The notes beneath the pieces are model-generated. The model had not been told where the DNA came from. It ran no database searches and saw only the letters and a program-made list of their open reading frames with translations. From Pseudomonas gingeri (lineage in GTDB: Bacteria; Pseudomonadota; Gammaproteobacteria; Pseudomonadales; Pseudomonadaceae), in assembly GCF_013386165.1 (NCBI RefSeq), contig NZ_JACAOS010000016.1:522056-586055 (forward strand): a stretch of DNA of 64,000 bases. The letters run 5' to 3'. The position numbers and the translations under genes are program-made. Positions 48,270 through 57,607 of this stretch are shown here, one piece after another. How positions within the stretch are numbered: the first letter of the stretch is position 1; every line of letters starts with the position of its first letter.

Positions 48270-48695
48270 ATGGCTGTTCAACGTACTTTCTCCATCATCA
48301 AGCCTGACGCCGTTGCAAAAAACGTGATCGGCGAGATCACCACCCGTTTCGAAAAAGCCGGCCTGCGCGTTGTTGCTTCGAAACTCAAGCAACTGTCCAA
48401 AGCTGAAGCCGAAGGCTTCTACGCTGAGCACAGCGCTCGTGGTTTCTTCGGCGACCTGGTTGCCTTCATGATCTCCGGTCCTGTTGTTGTTCAGGTTCTG
48501 GAAGGCGAAAACGCTATCGCTCTGAACCGTGAGCTGATGGGCGCTACCAACCCTAAAGAAGCTGCTGCCGGCACCATCCGTGCTGACTTCGCTGACTCCA
48601 TCGACGCCAACGCTGTACACGGTTCGGACTCCGAAGCCGCTGCTGCTCGCGAAATCTCGTACTTCTTCGCAGCTACCGAAGTAACCGCTCGCTAA
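48270..48695 (+). CDS. ndk: Nucleoside diphosphate kinase
   Basis: 141 residues from ATG 48270, starting MAVQRTFSIIKPDAVAKNVI. The catalytic His is in NAVHGSDSEAAAAREISYFF near residue 117. It balances NTP pools by phosphate transfer. Confidence 0.98.
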   Translation: MAVQRTFSIIKPDAVAKNVIGEITTRFEKAGLRVVASKLKQLSKAEAEGFYAEHSARGFFGDLVAFMISGPVVVQVLEGENAIALNRELMGATNPKEAAAGTIRADFADSIDANAVHGSDSEAAAAREISYFFAATEVTAR

Positions 48696-48723
48696 GCAAA
48701 GGCTTGGGAGTGAGGGTGAATCC

Positions 48724-49872
48724 ATGACTGTATCAATCGGCAAAACAAACCTGTTGGGTCTGACTCAACCGGAAATGGAAAAATTCTTCGACTCAATCGG
48801 GGAGAAGCGTTTCCGTGCCGGTCAGGTCATGAAGTGGATTCACCACTTTGGCGTCGATGATTTCGACGCCATGACGAACGTCAGCAAGGCCTTGCGTGAA
48901 AAACTCAAGAGCGTTGCCGAAGTTCGCGGTCCTGAAGTCGTCAGCGAGGACATTTCCACCGACGGCACCCGTAAATGGGTGGTGCGCGTGGCGTCCGGCA
49001 GCTGCGTCGAGACCGTCTACATTCCCCAGGGCAAACGCGGCACCTTGTGCGTTTCGTCCCAGGCGGGCTGTGCCCTGGACTGCAGTTTCTGCTCCACCGG
49101 CAAGCAAGGCTTCAACAGCAACCTCACCGCCGCCGAAGTGATCGGCCAGGTGTGGATTGCCAACAAATCCTTTGGCAGCGTCCCGGCGACCGTCGACCGT
49201 GCCATCACCAACGTGGTGATGATGGGCATGGGTGAGCCGCTGCTGAACTTCGACAACGTCATCGCGGCCATGCACCTGATGATGGACGACCTGGGCTACG
49301 GCATCTCCAAACGCCGCGTGACCCTGTCGACCTCCGGCGTGGTACCGATGATCGACGTGCTCGCCGAGCACATCGACGTCTCCCTGGCGTTGTCGCTGCA
49401 CGCACCGAATGACGCATTGCGTAACCAATTGGTGCCGATCAACAAGAAGTATCCGCTTAAGATGCTGCTTGAGTCGTGCCGTCGCTACATGGCGACCCTC
49501 GGCGAGAAACGTGTCCTGACCATCGAGTACACCCTGCTCAAGGATATCAACGACCAGGTCGAGCACGCGGTCGAGATGATCGAGTTGCTCAAGGACACGC
49601 CGTGCAAGATCAACCTGATTCCGTTCAACCCGTTCCCGCACTCCGGGTACGAGCGTCCGAGCAACAACGCGATCCGGCGTTTCCAGGATCTGTTGCATCA
49701 GGCCGGCTATAACGTCACGGTACGCACCACCCGTGGTGAAGACATCGACGCGGCCTGCGGTCAACTGGTGGGGCAGGTGCTGGATCGCACCCGTCGCAGC
49801 GAACGCTACATCGCCGTACGTGAGCTGAGCGCCGATGCTGAAAGTCCGCAAAGCGCCGCGAACCGAAACTGA
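48724..49872 (+). CDS. rlmN: Dual-specificity 23S rRNA/tRNA adenine-C2 methyltransferase RlmN
   Basis: 382 residues. Radical-SAM motif CALDCSFCSTG near residue 117-127, MGMGEPLLNFDNV near 163, and the methyl-carrying Cys near the C-terminus (DIDAACGQLVGQ). Acts on A2503 of 23S rRNA and A37 of some tRNAs. Confidence 0.97.
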   Translation: MTVSIGKTNLLGLTQPEMEKFFDSIGEKRFRAGQVMKWIHHFGVDDFDAMTNVSKALREKLKSVAEVRGPEVVSEDISTDGTRKWVVRVASGSCVETVYIPQGKRGTLCVSSQAGCALDCSFCSTGKQGFNSNLTAAEVIGQVWIANKSFGSVPATVDRAITNVVMMGMGEPLLNFDNVIAAMHLMMDDLGYGISKRRVTLSTSGVVPMIDVLAEHIDVSLALSLHAPNDALRNQLVPINKKYPLKMLLESCRRYMATLGEKRVLTIEYTLLKDINDQVEHAVEMIELLKDTPCKINLIPFNPFPHSGYERPSNNAIRRFQDLLHQAGYNVTVRTTRGEDIDAACGQLVGQVLDRTRRSERYIAVRELSADAESPQSAANRN

Positions 49873-49884
49873 GAGAGGATCTCC

Positions 49885-50646
49885 ATGACCTTGCGCGCTG
49901 CGCTCCTTGTAGTATTCGTCGGCCTGCTGGCCGGCTGCGTTTCAACGGGTAATGTCGACCCGATGAGTACCAGCAAGGGGCGCGATGAAGCGCGCGCGGC
50001 CTATGTGCAACTGGGCATCGGTTATCTGCAGCAAGGCCAGACCGAGCAGGCCAAGGTGCCGCTCAGGAAAGCCCTGGAGATGAACAGTTCCGATCCGGAT
50101 GCCAATGCCGCCCTGGCGCTGGTGTTCCAGGCCGAAGGCGAGACGAAACTGGCCGAGGAGCATTTCCACAAGGCCCTGTCGTCGCGTCCTGACGATGCGC
50201 GCATGCTCAACAATTACGGCAGCTTCCTGTTTGAGCTCAAGCGTTACAAAGAAGCCTACGAGCGGTTTGAACAAGCCGCCAACGACAGCCTCTATACCGA
50301 ACGTTCGCGGGTTTTCGAAAACCTCGGCCTGACCGCCCTGGCCCTTGGCCAGCGGGATCTGGCGATACAGCATTTCGAAAAATCCCTGCGCCTGAACCGC
50401 CAACAGCCACGTGCTTTGCTGGAAATGGCTGAGTTGTCTTACGAAGACAGGCATTATGTGCCCGCACGCGATTATTACGCGCGCTTCAGCCTGCTGAGCG
50501 AGCAAAATGCACGTAGTCTATTGCTCGGTATCCGCCTGGCGAAAATCTACGAAGATCGTGACAAGGCCGCCAGTTACGGCTTGCAACTAAAACGACTCTA
50601 TCCCGGTACGCCGGAATATCAGCAATACCTGTCGGAGCAAAGATGA
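49885..50646 (+). CDS. pilF: Type IV pilus biogenesis/stability lipoprotein PilF (PilW)
   Basis: 253 residues. Lipoprotein signal with lipobox LLAGC (Cys18). Six TPR-like repeats follow (ARAAYVQLGIGYLQQGQTEQ; ADANAALALVFQ; NNYGSFLFELKRYKEAYERF). PilF is the outer-membrane pilotin needed for PilQ secretin assembly. The stop overlaps the next gene by 4 bp. Confidence 0.93.
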   Translation: MTLRAALLVVFVGLLAGCVSTGNVDPMSTSKGRDEARAAYVQLGIGYLQQGQTEQAKVPLRKALEMNSSDPDANAALALVFQAEGETKLAEEHFHKALSSRPDDARMLNNYGSFLFELKRYKEAYERFEQAANDSLYTERSRVFENLGLTALALGQRDLAIQHFEKSLRLNRQQPRALLEMAELSYEDRHYVPARDYYARFSLLSEQNARSLLLGIRLAKIYEDRDKAASYGLQLKRLYPGTPEYQQYLSEQR

Positions 50647-51629
50647 AAGCGGCGCAACCCGAATTTGTAGCAGCGACTCGCGTCAACCCCGGTGAGACCC
50701 TGCGTCAGGCCCGCGAAAGCAATGGTTGGACGTTGGCCGAGGTGGCTGTGAAGCTCAACCTCACGGTGTCGTCCCTGAGCAACCTGGAAGCTGGTGCCTT
50801 CGACAAGCTGCCGGGGCATACCTTTGCCCGGGGTTATATCCGCGCCTATGCCAAGTTGCTCGGCATGGACCAGGCCGTTCTGGTTCAGCAGTTCGACCAG
50901 TGTACCGGCACTGATTCCCAGGGCAGCAGCGTCCAGGCGCTGGGCCGTATCGAAGAGCCGGTGCGGTTTTCCCACACCCTCTTGCGTATTGTCAGCCTGC
51001 TGTTGCTGATTGCCGTGATCGGCGGCGGCTTTGTCTGGTGGCAGGACCAGGCCAGCCTGCGCTCCAAGGATCAGGCGGCGGTCAATATGGAACACGTCGA
51101 AGTCGAAAGCGCCGACGGCACCACGCAGATTCACCCGATCGACGAGCCGGAAGACCAGGCCGTGACCGAGAACCAGGCCGCCTCCGAGGCGCCGGCACCT
51201 GAAGGCGCGGCCGAGGCCCAGCCTGCCGTTCCCGCACCGGCCCCGGCGCCAACCCCGGCTGTCGTGCCTGTGCCACATTCGGCCCAGACCCTGGTGGTCG
51301 CGCCGACCCCGGCCCCGGCGCCGATTTCCAGCGTCGCGCCAAACGCCCCGGTCAGCACCGCAGCGGTTTCCGCCGAGCCTGTGGCCGGTGCCGGTCAGGT
51401 CCACCTGACCTTCGTCGCCGATTGCTGGACCCAGGTCACCGACGGCAACGGCAAGGTGCTGGTCAGCGGTCTCAAGCGCAAGGGCGAGAACCTTGAACTC
51501 AGCGGCAAGCCACCTTTCGCCGTGCGCCTGGGTTATGCCCGGGGCGCACAGATCGCATACAACGGTCAGCCGGTCGATATCGCACCGTTCACCAGTGGCG
51601 AGACCGCTCGCCTGAAGCTAGGTCAATAA
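50643..51629 (+). CDS. rodZ: RodZ-like helix-turn-helix / DUF4115 protein
   Basis: 328 residues. N-terminal cytoplasmic HTH (ETLRQARESNGWTLAEVAVK; LSNLEAGAFDKLPGHTFARG), one transmembrane helix (IVSLLLLIAVIGGGFVWW near 115-135), a Pro/Ala-rich linker at about 175-250, and a C-terminal DUF4115 beta domain (VHLTFVADCWTQVTDGNGKV). RodZ couples MreB to cell-wall elongation. Confidence 0.88.
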   Translation: MKAAQPEFVAATRVNPGETLRQARESNGWTLAEVAVKLNLTVSSLSNLEAGAFDKLPGHTFARGYIRAYAKLLGMDQAVLVQQFDQCTGTDSQGSSVQALGRIEEPVRFSHTLLRIVSLLLLIAVIGGGFVWWQDQASLRSKDQAAVNMEHVEVESADGTTQIHPIDEPEDQAVTENQAASEAPAPEGAAEAQPAVPAPAPAPTPAVVPVPHSAQTLVVAPTPAPAPISSVAPNAPVSTAAVSAEPVAGAGQVHLTFVADCWTQVTDGNGKVLVSGLKRKGENLELSGKPPFAVRLGYARGAQIAYNGQPVDIAPFTSGETARLKLGQ

Positions 51630-51632
51630 GTC

Positions 51633-52742
51633 ATGCACGGCCAATCTCCTATCAAGCGTCGCGAGTCTCGTAAAATCTGGGTCGGCTCGGTACCAGTAGG
51701 CGGCGATGCACCGATCGCGGTGCAGAGCATGACCAACAGCGACACCAATGACGTCGCGGCCACCGTGGCACAGATCAATCGTCTGGAAGCCGCGGGCGTC
51801 GATATCGTGCGCATTTCCGTGCCGGACATGGATGCCGCCGAGGCGTTCGGTCGGATCAAGCAATTGGTCAAGGTGCCGCTGGTCGCCGATATCCACTTCG
51901 ACTACAAGATCGCTTTGCGCGTGGCCGAACTGGGCGTCGACTGCCTGCGCATCAACCCGGGCAACATCGGTCGCGAAGACCGTGTGCGTGCGGTGGTCGA
52001 TGCCGCCCGTGATCGGGGTATTCCGATCCGCATCGGCGTCAACGCCGGCTCCCTGGAAAAAGACCTGCAGAAAAAGTACGGCGAGCCTACGCCAGAGGCG
52101 TTGGTGGAGTCGGCCCTGCGTCATGTCGAGCACCTGGAGCGTCTGAATTTCCAGGACTTCAAGGTCAGCGTAAAGGCTTCCGACGTGTTCATGGCGGTCG
52201 CTGCCTACCGTCTGCTGGCCAAGGAAATCGTCCAGCCGCTGCACCTGGGGATCACCGAAGCCGGTGGTTTGCGTTCAGGCACAGTGAAATCCGCCGTCGG
52301 CCTCGGTATGCTGCTGGCCGAAGGGATTGGCGATACTATTCGCATCTCGTTGGCGGCCGACCCGGTCGAGGAAGTGAAAGTCGGCTACGACATCCTCAAA
52401 TCCCTGCATCTGCGCTCCCGTGGTATCAACTTCATCGCCTGCCCGAGCTGCTCGCGGCAGAACTTCGATGTGGTCAAGACCATGAACGAGCTGGAAGGAC
52501 GCCTGGAAGATTTGCTGGTGCCGCTGGATGTGGCAGTGATCGGTTGTGTGGTCAACGGACCGGGTGAGGCCAAAGAGGCCCATATCGGCCTGACCGGCGG
52601 TACACCGAACCTGATCTACATCGATGGCAAGCCGGCGCAGAAATTGACGAATGACAATCTGGTGGATGAGCTGGAAAGGCTGATCCGCCAGAAAGCGGCC
52701 GAAAAGGTCGAAGCCGACGCGGCGTTGATCGCCCGCGGCTGA
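51633..52742 (+). CDS. ispG: (E)-4-hydroxy-3-methylbut-2-enyl-diphosphate synthase
   Basis: 369 residues. TIM-barrel start (GGDAPIAVQSMTNSDTND) and the [4Fe-4S] Cys in FIACPSCSRQ near 270 and VIGCVVNGPGEA near 305. Catalyses the next-to-last step of the MEP isoprenoid pathway; depends on Fe-S clusters made by the nearby isc operon. Confidence 0.97.
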   Translation: MHGQSPIKRRESRKIWVGSVPVGGDAPIAVQSMTNSDTNDVAATVAQINRLEAAGVDIVRISVPDMDAAEAFGRIKQLVKVPLVADIHFDYKIALRVAELGVDCLRINPGNIGREDRVRAVVDAARDRGIPIRIGVNAGSLEKDLQKKYGEPTPEALVESALRHVEHLERLNFQDFKVSVKASDVFMAVAAYRLLAKEIVQPLHLGITEAGGLRSGTVKSAVGLGMLLAEGIGDTIRISLAADPVEEVKVGYDILKSLHLRSRGINFIACPSCSRQNFDVVKTMNELEGRLEDLLVPLDVAVIGCVVNGPGEAKEAHIGLTGGTPNLIYIDGKPAQKLTNDNLVDELERLIRQKAAEKVEADAALIARG

Positions 52743-52764
52743 TCGAAGAATTTAAGGATATTTT

Positions 52765-54054
52765 GTGAGCAAGTCTTTGCAAGCCATTCGTGGCATGAAC
52801 GACATCCTGCCCGAGCAGACGCCCCTGTGGCGCTATTTCGAGAGCACCGTTGCGCGCCTGCTGGATAACTACGGTTACAAGCAGATCCGCATGCCGATCG
52901 TCGAATTCACCGAGTTGTTCAAACGCTCCATCGGTGAAGTGACCGACATCGTCGAAAAAGAGATGTACACCTTCGAGGACCGCAACGGCGATTCCCTGAC
53001 CCTGCGCCCGGAAGGCACCGCGGCCTGCGTGCGCGCTGTGCTGGAGCACGGTATCACCGGGGGTGGCCAGCCGCAGAAGCTCTGGTACATCGGTCCGATG
53101 TTCCGCCACGAGCGTCCGCAGAAAGGCCGTTATCGCCAGTTCCATCAGATCGGTTGCGAAGTCTTCAATATCGACGGCCCGGACATCGACGCCGAGCTGA
53201 TCGTACTGACCTGGCGCCTGTGGGGCCTGCTGGGCATCCGCAATGCGGTCAAGCTCGAACTCAACAGCCTGGGCACCAGCGAATCCCGCGGGCGTTATCG
53301 CGAGGCCCTGGTGGAGTACCTCAGTGCGCGTCTCGAGTTGTTGGACGAAGACAGCCAGCGCCGCCTGAAGACCAACCCGCTGCGGGTGCTCGACACCAAG
53401 AACCCGGACACCCAGGCCGCGTTGGTGGATGCGCCGAAACTCGCCGACTACCTCGACGACGAATCGCGCCTGCACTTCGAAGGTCTCAAGGCCCGTCTCG
53501 ATGCCGCAGGTATCCCGTACGTGATCAACCCCAAGCTGGTGCGCGGGCTGGATTACTACAGCAAGACCGTTTTCGAATGGGTCACCGACCAGTTGGGCGC
53601 CCAGGGCACGGTGTGTGCCGGTGGTCGCTACGATGGCCTGGTCGAGCAGATGGGCGGCAAGCCGACCCCGGGCGTGGGTTTTGCCATGGGTATCGAACGC
53701 CTGATCCTGCTGCTGGAGACCCTGGAGCAGGTGCCGGAAGAAATTGCCCGTCAGGTCGATGTCTACCTGTGCGCCTTCGGCGAAGCCGCAGAGCTCGCGG
53801 CTCTGGCCCTGAGCGAGCAGGTCCGTGACCAACTGCCGAACCTGCGTTTGCAGGTCAACGCCGGCGCCGGCAGCTTCAAGAGTCAGTTCAAGAAAGCAGA
53901 CAAGAGTGGTGCGCTGTACGCCTTGATTCTCGGAGACGACGAATTGGCTCAGCAAGTGGTAGGTTTCAAACCCCTGCGTGGCCAGGGCGAGCAACAAAGC
54001 ATTGCCTGGGACGCTCTTTCCGAGCACTTGGCCACCTGCGTCGTGCAGGGTTGA
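52765..54054 (+). CDS. hisS: Histidyl-tRNA synthetase
   Basis: 429 residues from GTG 52765. Class II motif 2 in LWYIGPMFRHERPQKGRYRQ, HisA box LVRGLDYYSKTVFEWV near 255, motif 3 GVGFAMGIERLILLL near 305, and a C-terminal anticodon-binding domain. Confidence 0.97.
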   Translation: MSKSLQAIRGMNDILPEQTPLWRYFESTVARLLDNYGYKQIRMPIVEFTELFKRSIGEVTDIVEKEMYTFEDRNGDSLTLRPEGTAACVRAVLEHGITGGGQPQKLWYIGPMFRHERPQKGRYRQFHQIGCEVFNIDGPDIDAELIVLTWRLWGLLGIRNAVKLELNSLGTSESRGRYREALVEYLSARLELLDEDSQRRLKTNPLRVLDTKNPDTQAALVDAPKLADYLDDESRLHFEGLKARLDAAGIPYVINPKLVRGLDYYSKTVFEWVTDQLGAQGTVCAGGRYDGLVEQMGGKPTPGVGFAMGIERLILLLETLEQVPEEIARQVDVYLCAFGEAAELAALALSEQVRDQLPNLRLQVNAGAGSFKSQFKKADKSGALYALILGDDELAQQVVGFKPLRGQGEQQSIAWDALSEHLATCVVQG

Positions 54055-54094
54055 AGCTGTAAAACAGCCGATTTAAAGAATAAGGAGTATTGGG

Positions 54095-54736
54095 GTGTCG
54101 AGTACCGAAGATGATCAGTTGGCGGAGTTGAAGGACTGGTGGCAGCGTAACGGCAAACCCCTGGTCACTGGCGGCTTGCTGGCCCTGGTGGTGGTGTTCG
54201 GCTGGCAAGCCTGGCACAAATACCAGAGCAACCAGGCGCAAGGCGCCTCGGTGCTCTATCAGCAATTGCTGGAAACCACGCTGACACCGGACGGCAAACC
54301 CGATCCTGGACGTGTGGCGGACCTGGCCAGCAAGCTCAACACCGACTTCGCTGGCAGCGCCTATGCGCAGTACGGCAGCTTGTTCGTAGCGAAAGTTGCG
54401 GTCGATACCGGTAAACTGGACGACGCCGCGCGTGAGCTGAAAACCATTACCGACAAACCGGCCAACATCACCCTGGGCGAAGTCGCGCGTCAGCGCCTGG
54501 CCCAGGTGCTGGCGGCACAGAACAAGGTCGACGACGCACTGAAACTGCTCGACGGCGATGCTGACAAGGCGTTCCTGGCCAGTCGCGAAGAACTCAAGGG
54601 GGACCTGTTGGTTCAACTGGGTCGGACCGATGAAGCCCATGCCGCGTACCAAAAGGCCAAGGCGGCGCTGTCTGATGAAGCAGCGGTCGGTGGCTTACAA
54701 ATCAAGCTGGACGACCTGGCCAAAGGGGATGCGTGA
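54095..54736 (+). CDS. YfgM-family membrane-anchored TPR protein
   Basis: 213 residues. An N-terminal acidic cytoplasmic start (SSTEDDQLAELKDWWQRNGK), one membrane helix (LVTGGLLALVVVFGWQAW near 24-43), and a periplasmic TPR-like domain. YfgM associates with SecYEG/PpiD. It lies between hisS and bamB in the usual order. Confidence 0.9.
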   Translation: MSSTEDDQLAELKDWWQRNGKPLVTGGLLALVVVFGWQAWHKYQSNQAQGASVLYQQLLETTLTPDGKPDPGRVADLASKLNTDFAGSAYAQYGSLFVAKVAVDTGKLDDAARELKTITDKPANITLGEVARQRLAQVLAAQNKVDDALKLLDGDADKAFLASREELKGDLLVQLGRTDEAHAAYQKAKAALSDEAAVGGLQIKLDDLAKGDA

Positions 54737-54737
54737 C

Positions 54738-55880
54738 GTGATCCGTTGGAAACATGCAGCATTGCTGGCTCTGGCCATTCTGGCCGCGGGTTGCAGCAGC
54801 AACAGCAAGAAAGAACTGCCACCGGCCGAACTGACTTCCTTCAAGGAAGAAGTGGTTCTGCATAAAGAGTGGAGCCGTTCCATCGGTGACGGCCAGGGCA
54901 AGATCTACAACATGCTGGTGCCGGCGATTGACGGCGACACCATCTACGCGGCCGATGACACTGGCATCGTGATCGCGATGGATCGCATGAACGGCGACGT
55001 CAAGTGGAAGAAAGACCTGGAGTTGCCGGTTTCCGGCGCCATCGGCGTCGGCTACGGCCTGGTGCTGATGGGCACCCTCAAGGGTGAAGTGATTGCCCTG
55101 GATGCCAGCACCGGCGAGCAGAAATGGCGCGCCCAGGTGACCAGCGAAGTGCTGGCACCGCCGGCCACCAACGGTGACGTGGTGGTGGTGCAGACCCAGG
55201 ATGACCGTGTGATCGGCCTCGATGCCGACACCGGCCACCAGCGCTGGTTGTACGACAGCACCCCGGCGGTCCTGACCCTGCGTGGCACCGGTGCACCGTT
55301 GGTCACCAACCACCTGGCGGTGGCGGGCCTGTCCAGCGGCAAAGTGGTCGCCCTGGATACCCATAACGGCGTGCCGGCGTGGGAAACCCGCGTGGCCATC
55401 CCGCAAGGGCGTTCGGAGCTGGAGCGTGTGGTCGATATCGACGGCGGCCTGCTGTTGTCCGGCGGCAGCTTGTATGTCGCCAGCTACCAGGGCCGCATGG
55501 CGGCACTGGACCTGGAAAGTGGTCGAGTCCTCTGGCAGCGTGATGCTTCCAGCTACTCGGGCGTTGCCCAGGGTTTCGGCAGTGTCTATGTCGCCTTGGC
55601 GTCCGGCACCGTTGAAGGCGTTGACGAACGTTCCACCACGGCCATCTGGAGCAACGACGCCCTGGCTCGCCGCCAGCTGTCGGCACCGGAAGTGTTCTCC
55701 AGCTACGTTGCCGTGGGTGACTTCGAAGGCTACCTGCACCTGCTGAGCCAGGTGGACGGTCGCTTCGTCGGTCGCGAGCGCATCGACAGCGACGGCCTGC
55801 GTGCACGTCCGCTGGTGATGGGTGACATGATTTACGTGTATGGCAACAGCGGCAAACTGGAAGCCCTGACCATCAAGTAA
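54738..55880 (+). CDS. bamB: Outer-membrane protein assembly lipoprotein BamB
   Basis: 380 residues from GTG 54738 (an ATG at 54729 overlaps the previous gene). Lipobox LAAGC (Cys19). Eight-bladed beta-propeller of PQQ-like repeats (for example VIALDASTGEQKWRAQV; VIGLDADTGHQRWLYDS). Part of the BAM complex for beta-barrel insertion. Confidence 0.95.
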   Translation: MIRWKHAALLALAILAAGCSSNSKKELPPAELTSFKEEVVLHKEWSRSIGDGQGKIYNMLVPAIDGDTIYAADDTGIVIAMDRMNGDVKWKKDLELPVSGAIGVGYGLVLMGTLKGEVIALDASTGEQKWRAQVTSEVLAPPATNGDVVVVQTQDDRVIGLDADTGHQRWLYDSTPAVLTLRGTGAPLVTNHLAVAGLSSGKVVALDTHNGVPAWETRVAIPQGRSELERVVDIDGGLLLSGGSLYVASYQGRMAALDLESGRVLWQRDASSYSGVAQGFGSVYVALASGTVEGVDERSTTAIWSNDALARRQLSAPEVFSSYVAVGDFEGYLHLLSQVDGRFVGRERIDSDGLRARPLVMGDMIYVYGNSGKLEALTIK

Positions 55881-55963
55881 AGGTTTGACTATGCTTGGGG
55901 GTATCCCCAAGCGGCCTTGCCCTGGCAAGGTTTGCGGCACCTCCCGGTGCTGCCCCGAGCACC

Positions 55964-55990
55964 AGCCGCTGCCTTGCAGCGGCTTTTGTA
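55964..55990 (+). terminator. Terminator between bamB and der
   Basis: AGCCGCTGC, loop CTT, GCAGCGGCT, then TTTGTATTTT. A second hairpin CTTGGGG/CCCCAAG lies at 55894-55911. Confidence 0.8.
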
Positions 55991-56019
55991 TTTTCTGAAA
56001 TAACGAAGTGGAGAGCCGC

Positions 56020-57495
56020 ATGGTTCCCGTAATCGCCCTGGTGGGCCGACCGAACGTCGGTAAATCCACCCTGTTCAACCGCCTGACCAGGACTCGCGAC
56101 GCCATCGTCGGCGACTTGTCCGGTCTGACCCGTGACCGCCAATACGGTGAGGCCAAGTGGCAGGGGCGCACCTATATCCTGATCGACACCGGCGGTATTT
56201 CCGGCGACGAGCATGGCATGGACGAGAAGATGGCCGAGCAGTCGCTGCTGGCCATTGAAGAAGCCGATGTCGTGCTGTTCCTGGTGGATGCCAAAGCCGG
56301 TTTCACCGCCGCTGACCAGATGATCGGCGAGCACCTGCGCAAACGTAACAAGCGTTCCTACGTGGTGGCCAACAAGGTCGACAACATCGACCCGGACATG
56401 GCCCGCGCCGAATTCAGCCCGATGGGCCTGGGCGACGCGATCCCGATCGCCGGTGCCCATGGTCGCGGCATCACCCAGATGCTGGAAATCGCCCTGCGCG
56501 ACTTCCCGAAAGACGACGAAGACGAGCCGGAAGACGGCGAGATCGAAGATGTTGCCGAAGGTGAAGAAGCCAAGCGCATTCCGGGTCCGAGCGAAAAAGA
56601 TGGCATCAAGATCGCCATCATCGGTCGCCCGAACGTCGGCAAGTCGACCCTGGTCAACCGTATGCTCGGTGAAGACCGGGTCATCGTCTATGACGAGCCT
56701 GGCACCACCCGCGACAGCATCTACATCCCGTTCGAACGTAACGAGGAAAAGTACACGCTGATCGACACCGCCGGTGTGCGCAAGCGCGGCAAGATCCACG
56801 AGGAAGTCGAAAAATTCTCCGTGGTGAAAACCTTGCAGGCGATCAAGGACGCCAACGTCGTGATCTTCGTCATGGACGCCCGCGAAGGGGTGGTCGACCA
56901 CGACCTCAACCTGCTCGGGTTTGCCCTGGAGTCCGGTCGCGCGCTGGTGATCGCCCTGAACAAATGGGACGGCATGACCCCAGGCGAGCGGGATTTTGTG
57001 AAGATCGAGCTGGAGCGCCGGTTGTTCTTCGTCGACTTCGCCGACATCCACTTCATCTCGGCCCTGCACGGCACGGGCGTGGGTAACCTGTACCAGTCGG
57101 TGCAGAACTCCTTCAAGTCGGCGGTCACCCGCTGGCCGACCAGCCGCCTGACCCAGATCCTCGAAGATGCGGTGAGCGAGCACGCACCGCCGATGGTCAA
57201 CAGCCGTCGGATCAAGCTGCGTTATGCGCACTTGGGTGGGGCCAACCCGCCGCTGATCGTGATCCACGGCAACCAGATCGAGAAGGTGCCGAAGTCCTAT
57301 GTTCGCTACCTGGAAAACACCTATCGTCGGGTGTTGAAGCTGGTGGGGACGCCAATCCGCATCGAGTTCAAGGGCGGCGAGAACCCGTTCGAAGGCAAGA
57401 AAACCGCGCTGACCGACCGCCAGGTCAACAAGAAGCGTCGGATGATGTCGCACCACAAGCAGGCCGACAAAAAGCGTCGCGACAAGAAACGCTGA
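56020..57495 (+). CDS. der: Ribosome-assembly GTPase Der (EngA)
   Basis: 491 residues from ATG 56020; GTG 56008 is also in frame. Two tandem G domains: GRPNVGKST near 8-16 and again near 205-213, with DTGG and DTAG G3 motifs, NKVD and NKWD G4 motifs. An acidic linker (DDEDEPEDGEIEDVAEGEEA) joins them, and a KH-like C-terminus ends in a basic tail (KKRRMMSHHKQADKKRRDKK). Needed for 50S subunit maturation. Confidence 0.97.
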   Translation: MVPVIALVGRPNVGKSTLFNRLTRTRDAIVGDLSGLTRDRQYGEAKWQGRTYILIDTGGISGDEHGMDEKMAEQSLLAIEEADVVLFLVDAKAGFTAADQMIGEHLRKRNKRSYVVANKVDNIDPDMARAEFSPMGLGDAIPIAGAHGRGITQMLEIALRDFPKDDEDEPEDGEIEDVAEGEEAKRIPGPSEKDGIKIAIIGRPNVGKSTLVNRMLGEDRVIVYDEPGTTRDSIYIPFERNEEKYTLIDTAGVRKRGKIHEEVEKFSVVKTLQAIKDANVVIFVMDAREGVVDHDLNLLGFALESGRALVIALNKWDGMTPGERDFVKIELERRLFFVDFADIHFISALHGTGVGNLYQSVQNSFKSAVTRWPTSRLTQILEDAVSEHAPPMVNSRRIKLRYAHLGGANPPLIVIHGNQIEKVPKSYVRYLENTYRRVLKLVGTPIRIEFKGGENPFEGKKTALTDRQVNKKRRMMSHHKQADKKRRDKKR

Positions 57496-57502
57496 TTCGG
57501 AT

Positions 57503-57535
57503 CATGAAAACGGGCGCCTCGGCGCCCTTTTTCAT
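57503..57535 (+). terminator. Terminator after der
   Basis: ATGAAAACGGGCGC, loop CTCG, GCGCCCTTTTTCAT: a long stem with a T-run. Confidence 0.9.
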
Positions 57536-57607
57536 GCCTGGTGTTTACGTTATCCTCGAATGCCCCGTGCCCCGTAGAGCCGGGTGTTCAGCAGGGAAAA
57601 CGACCCC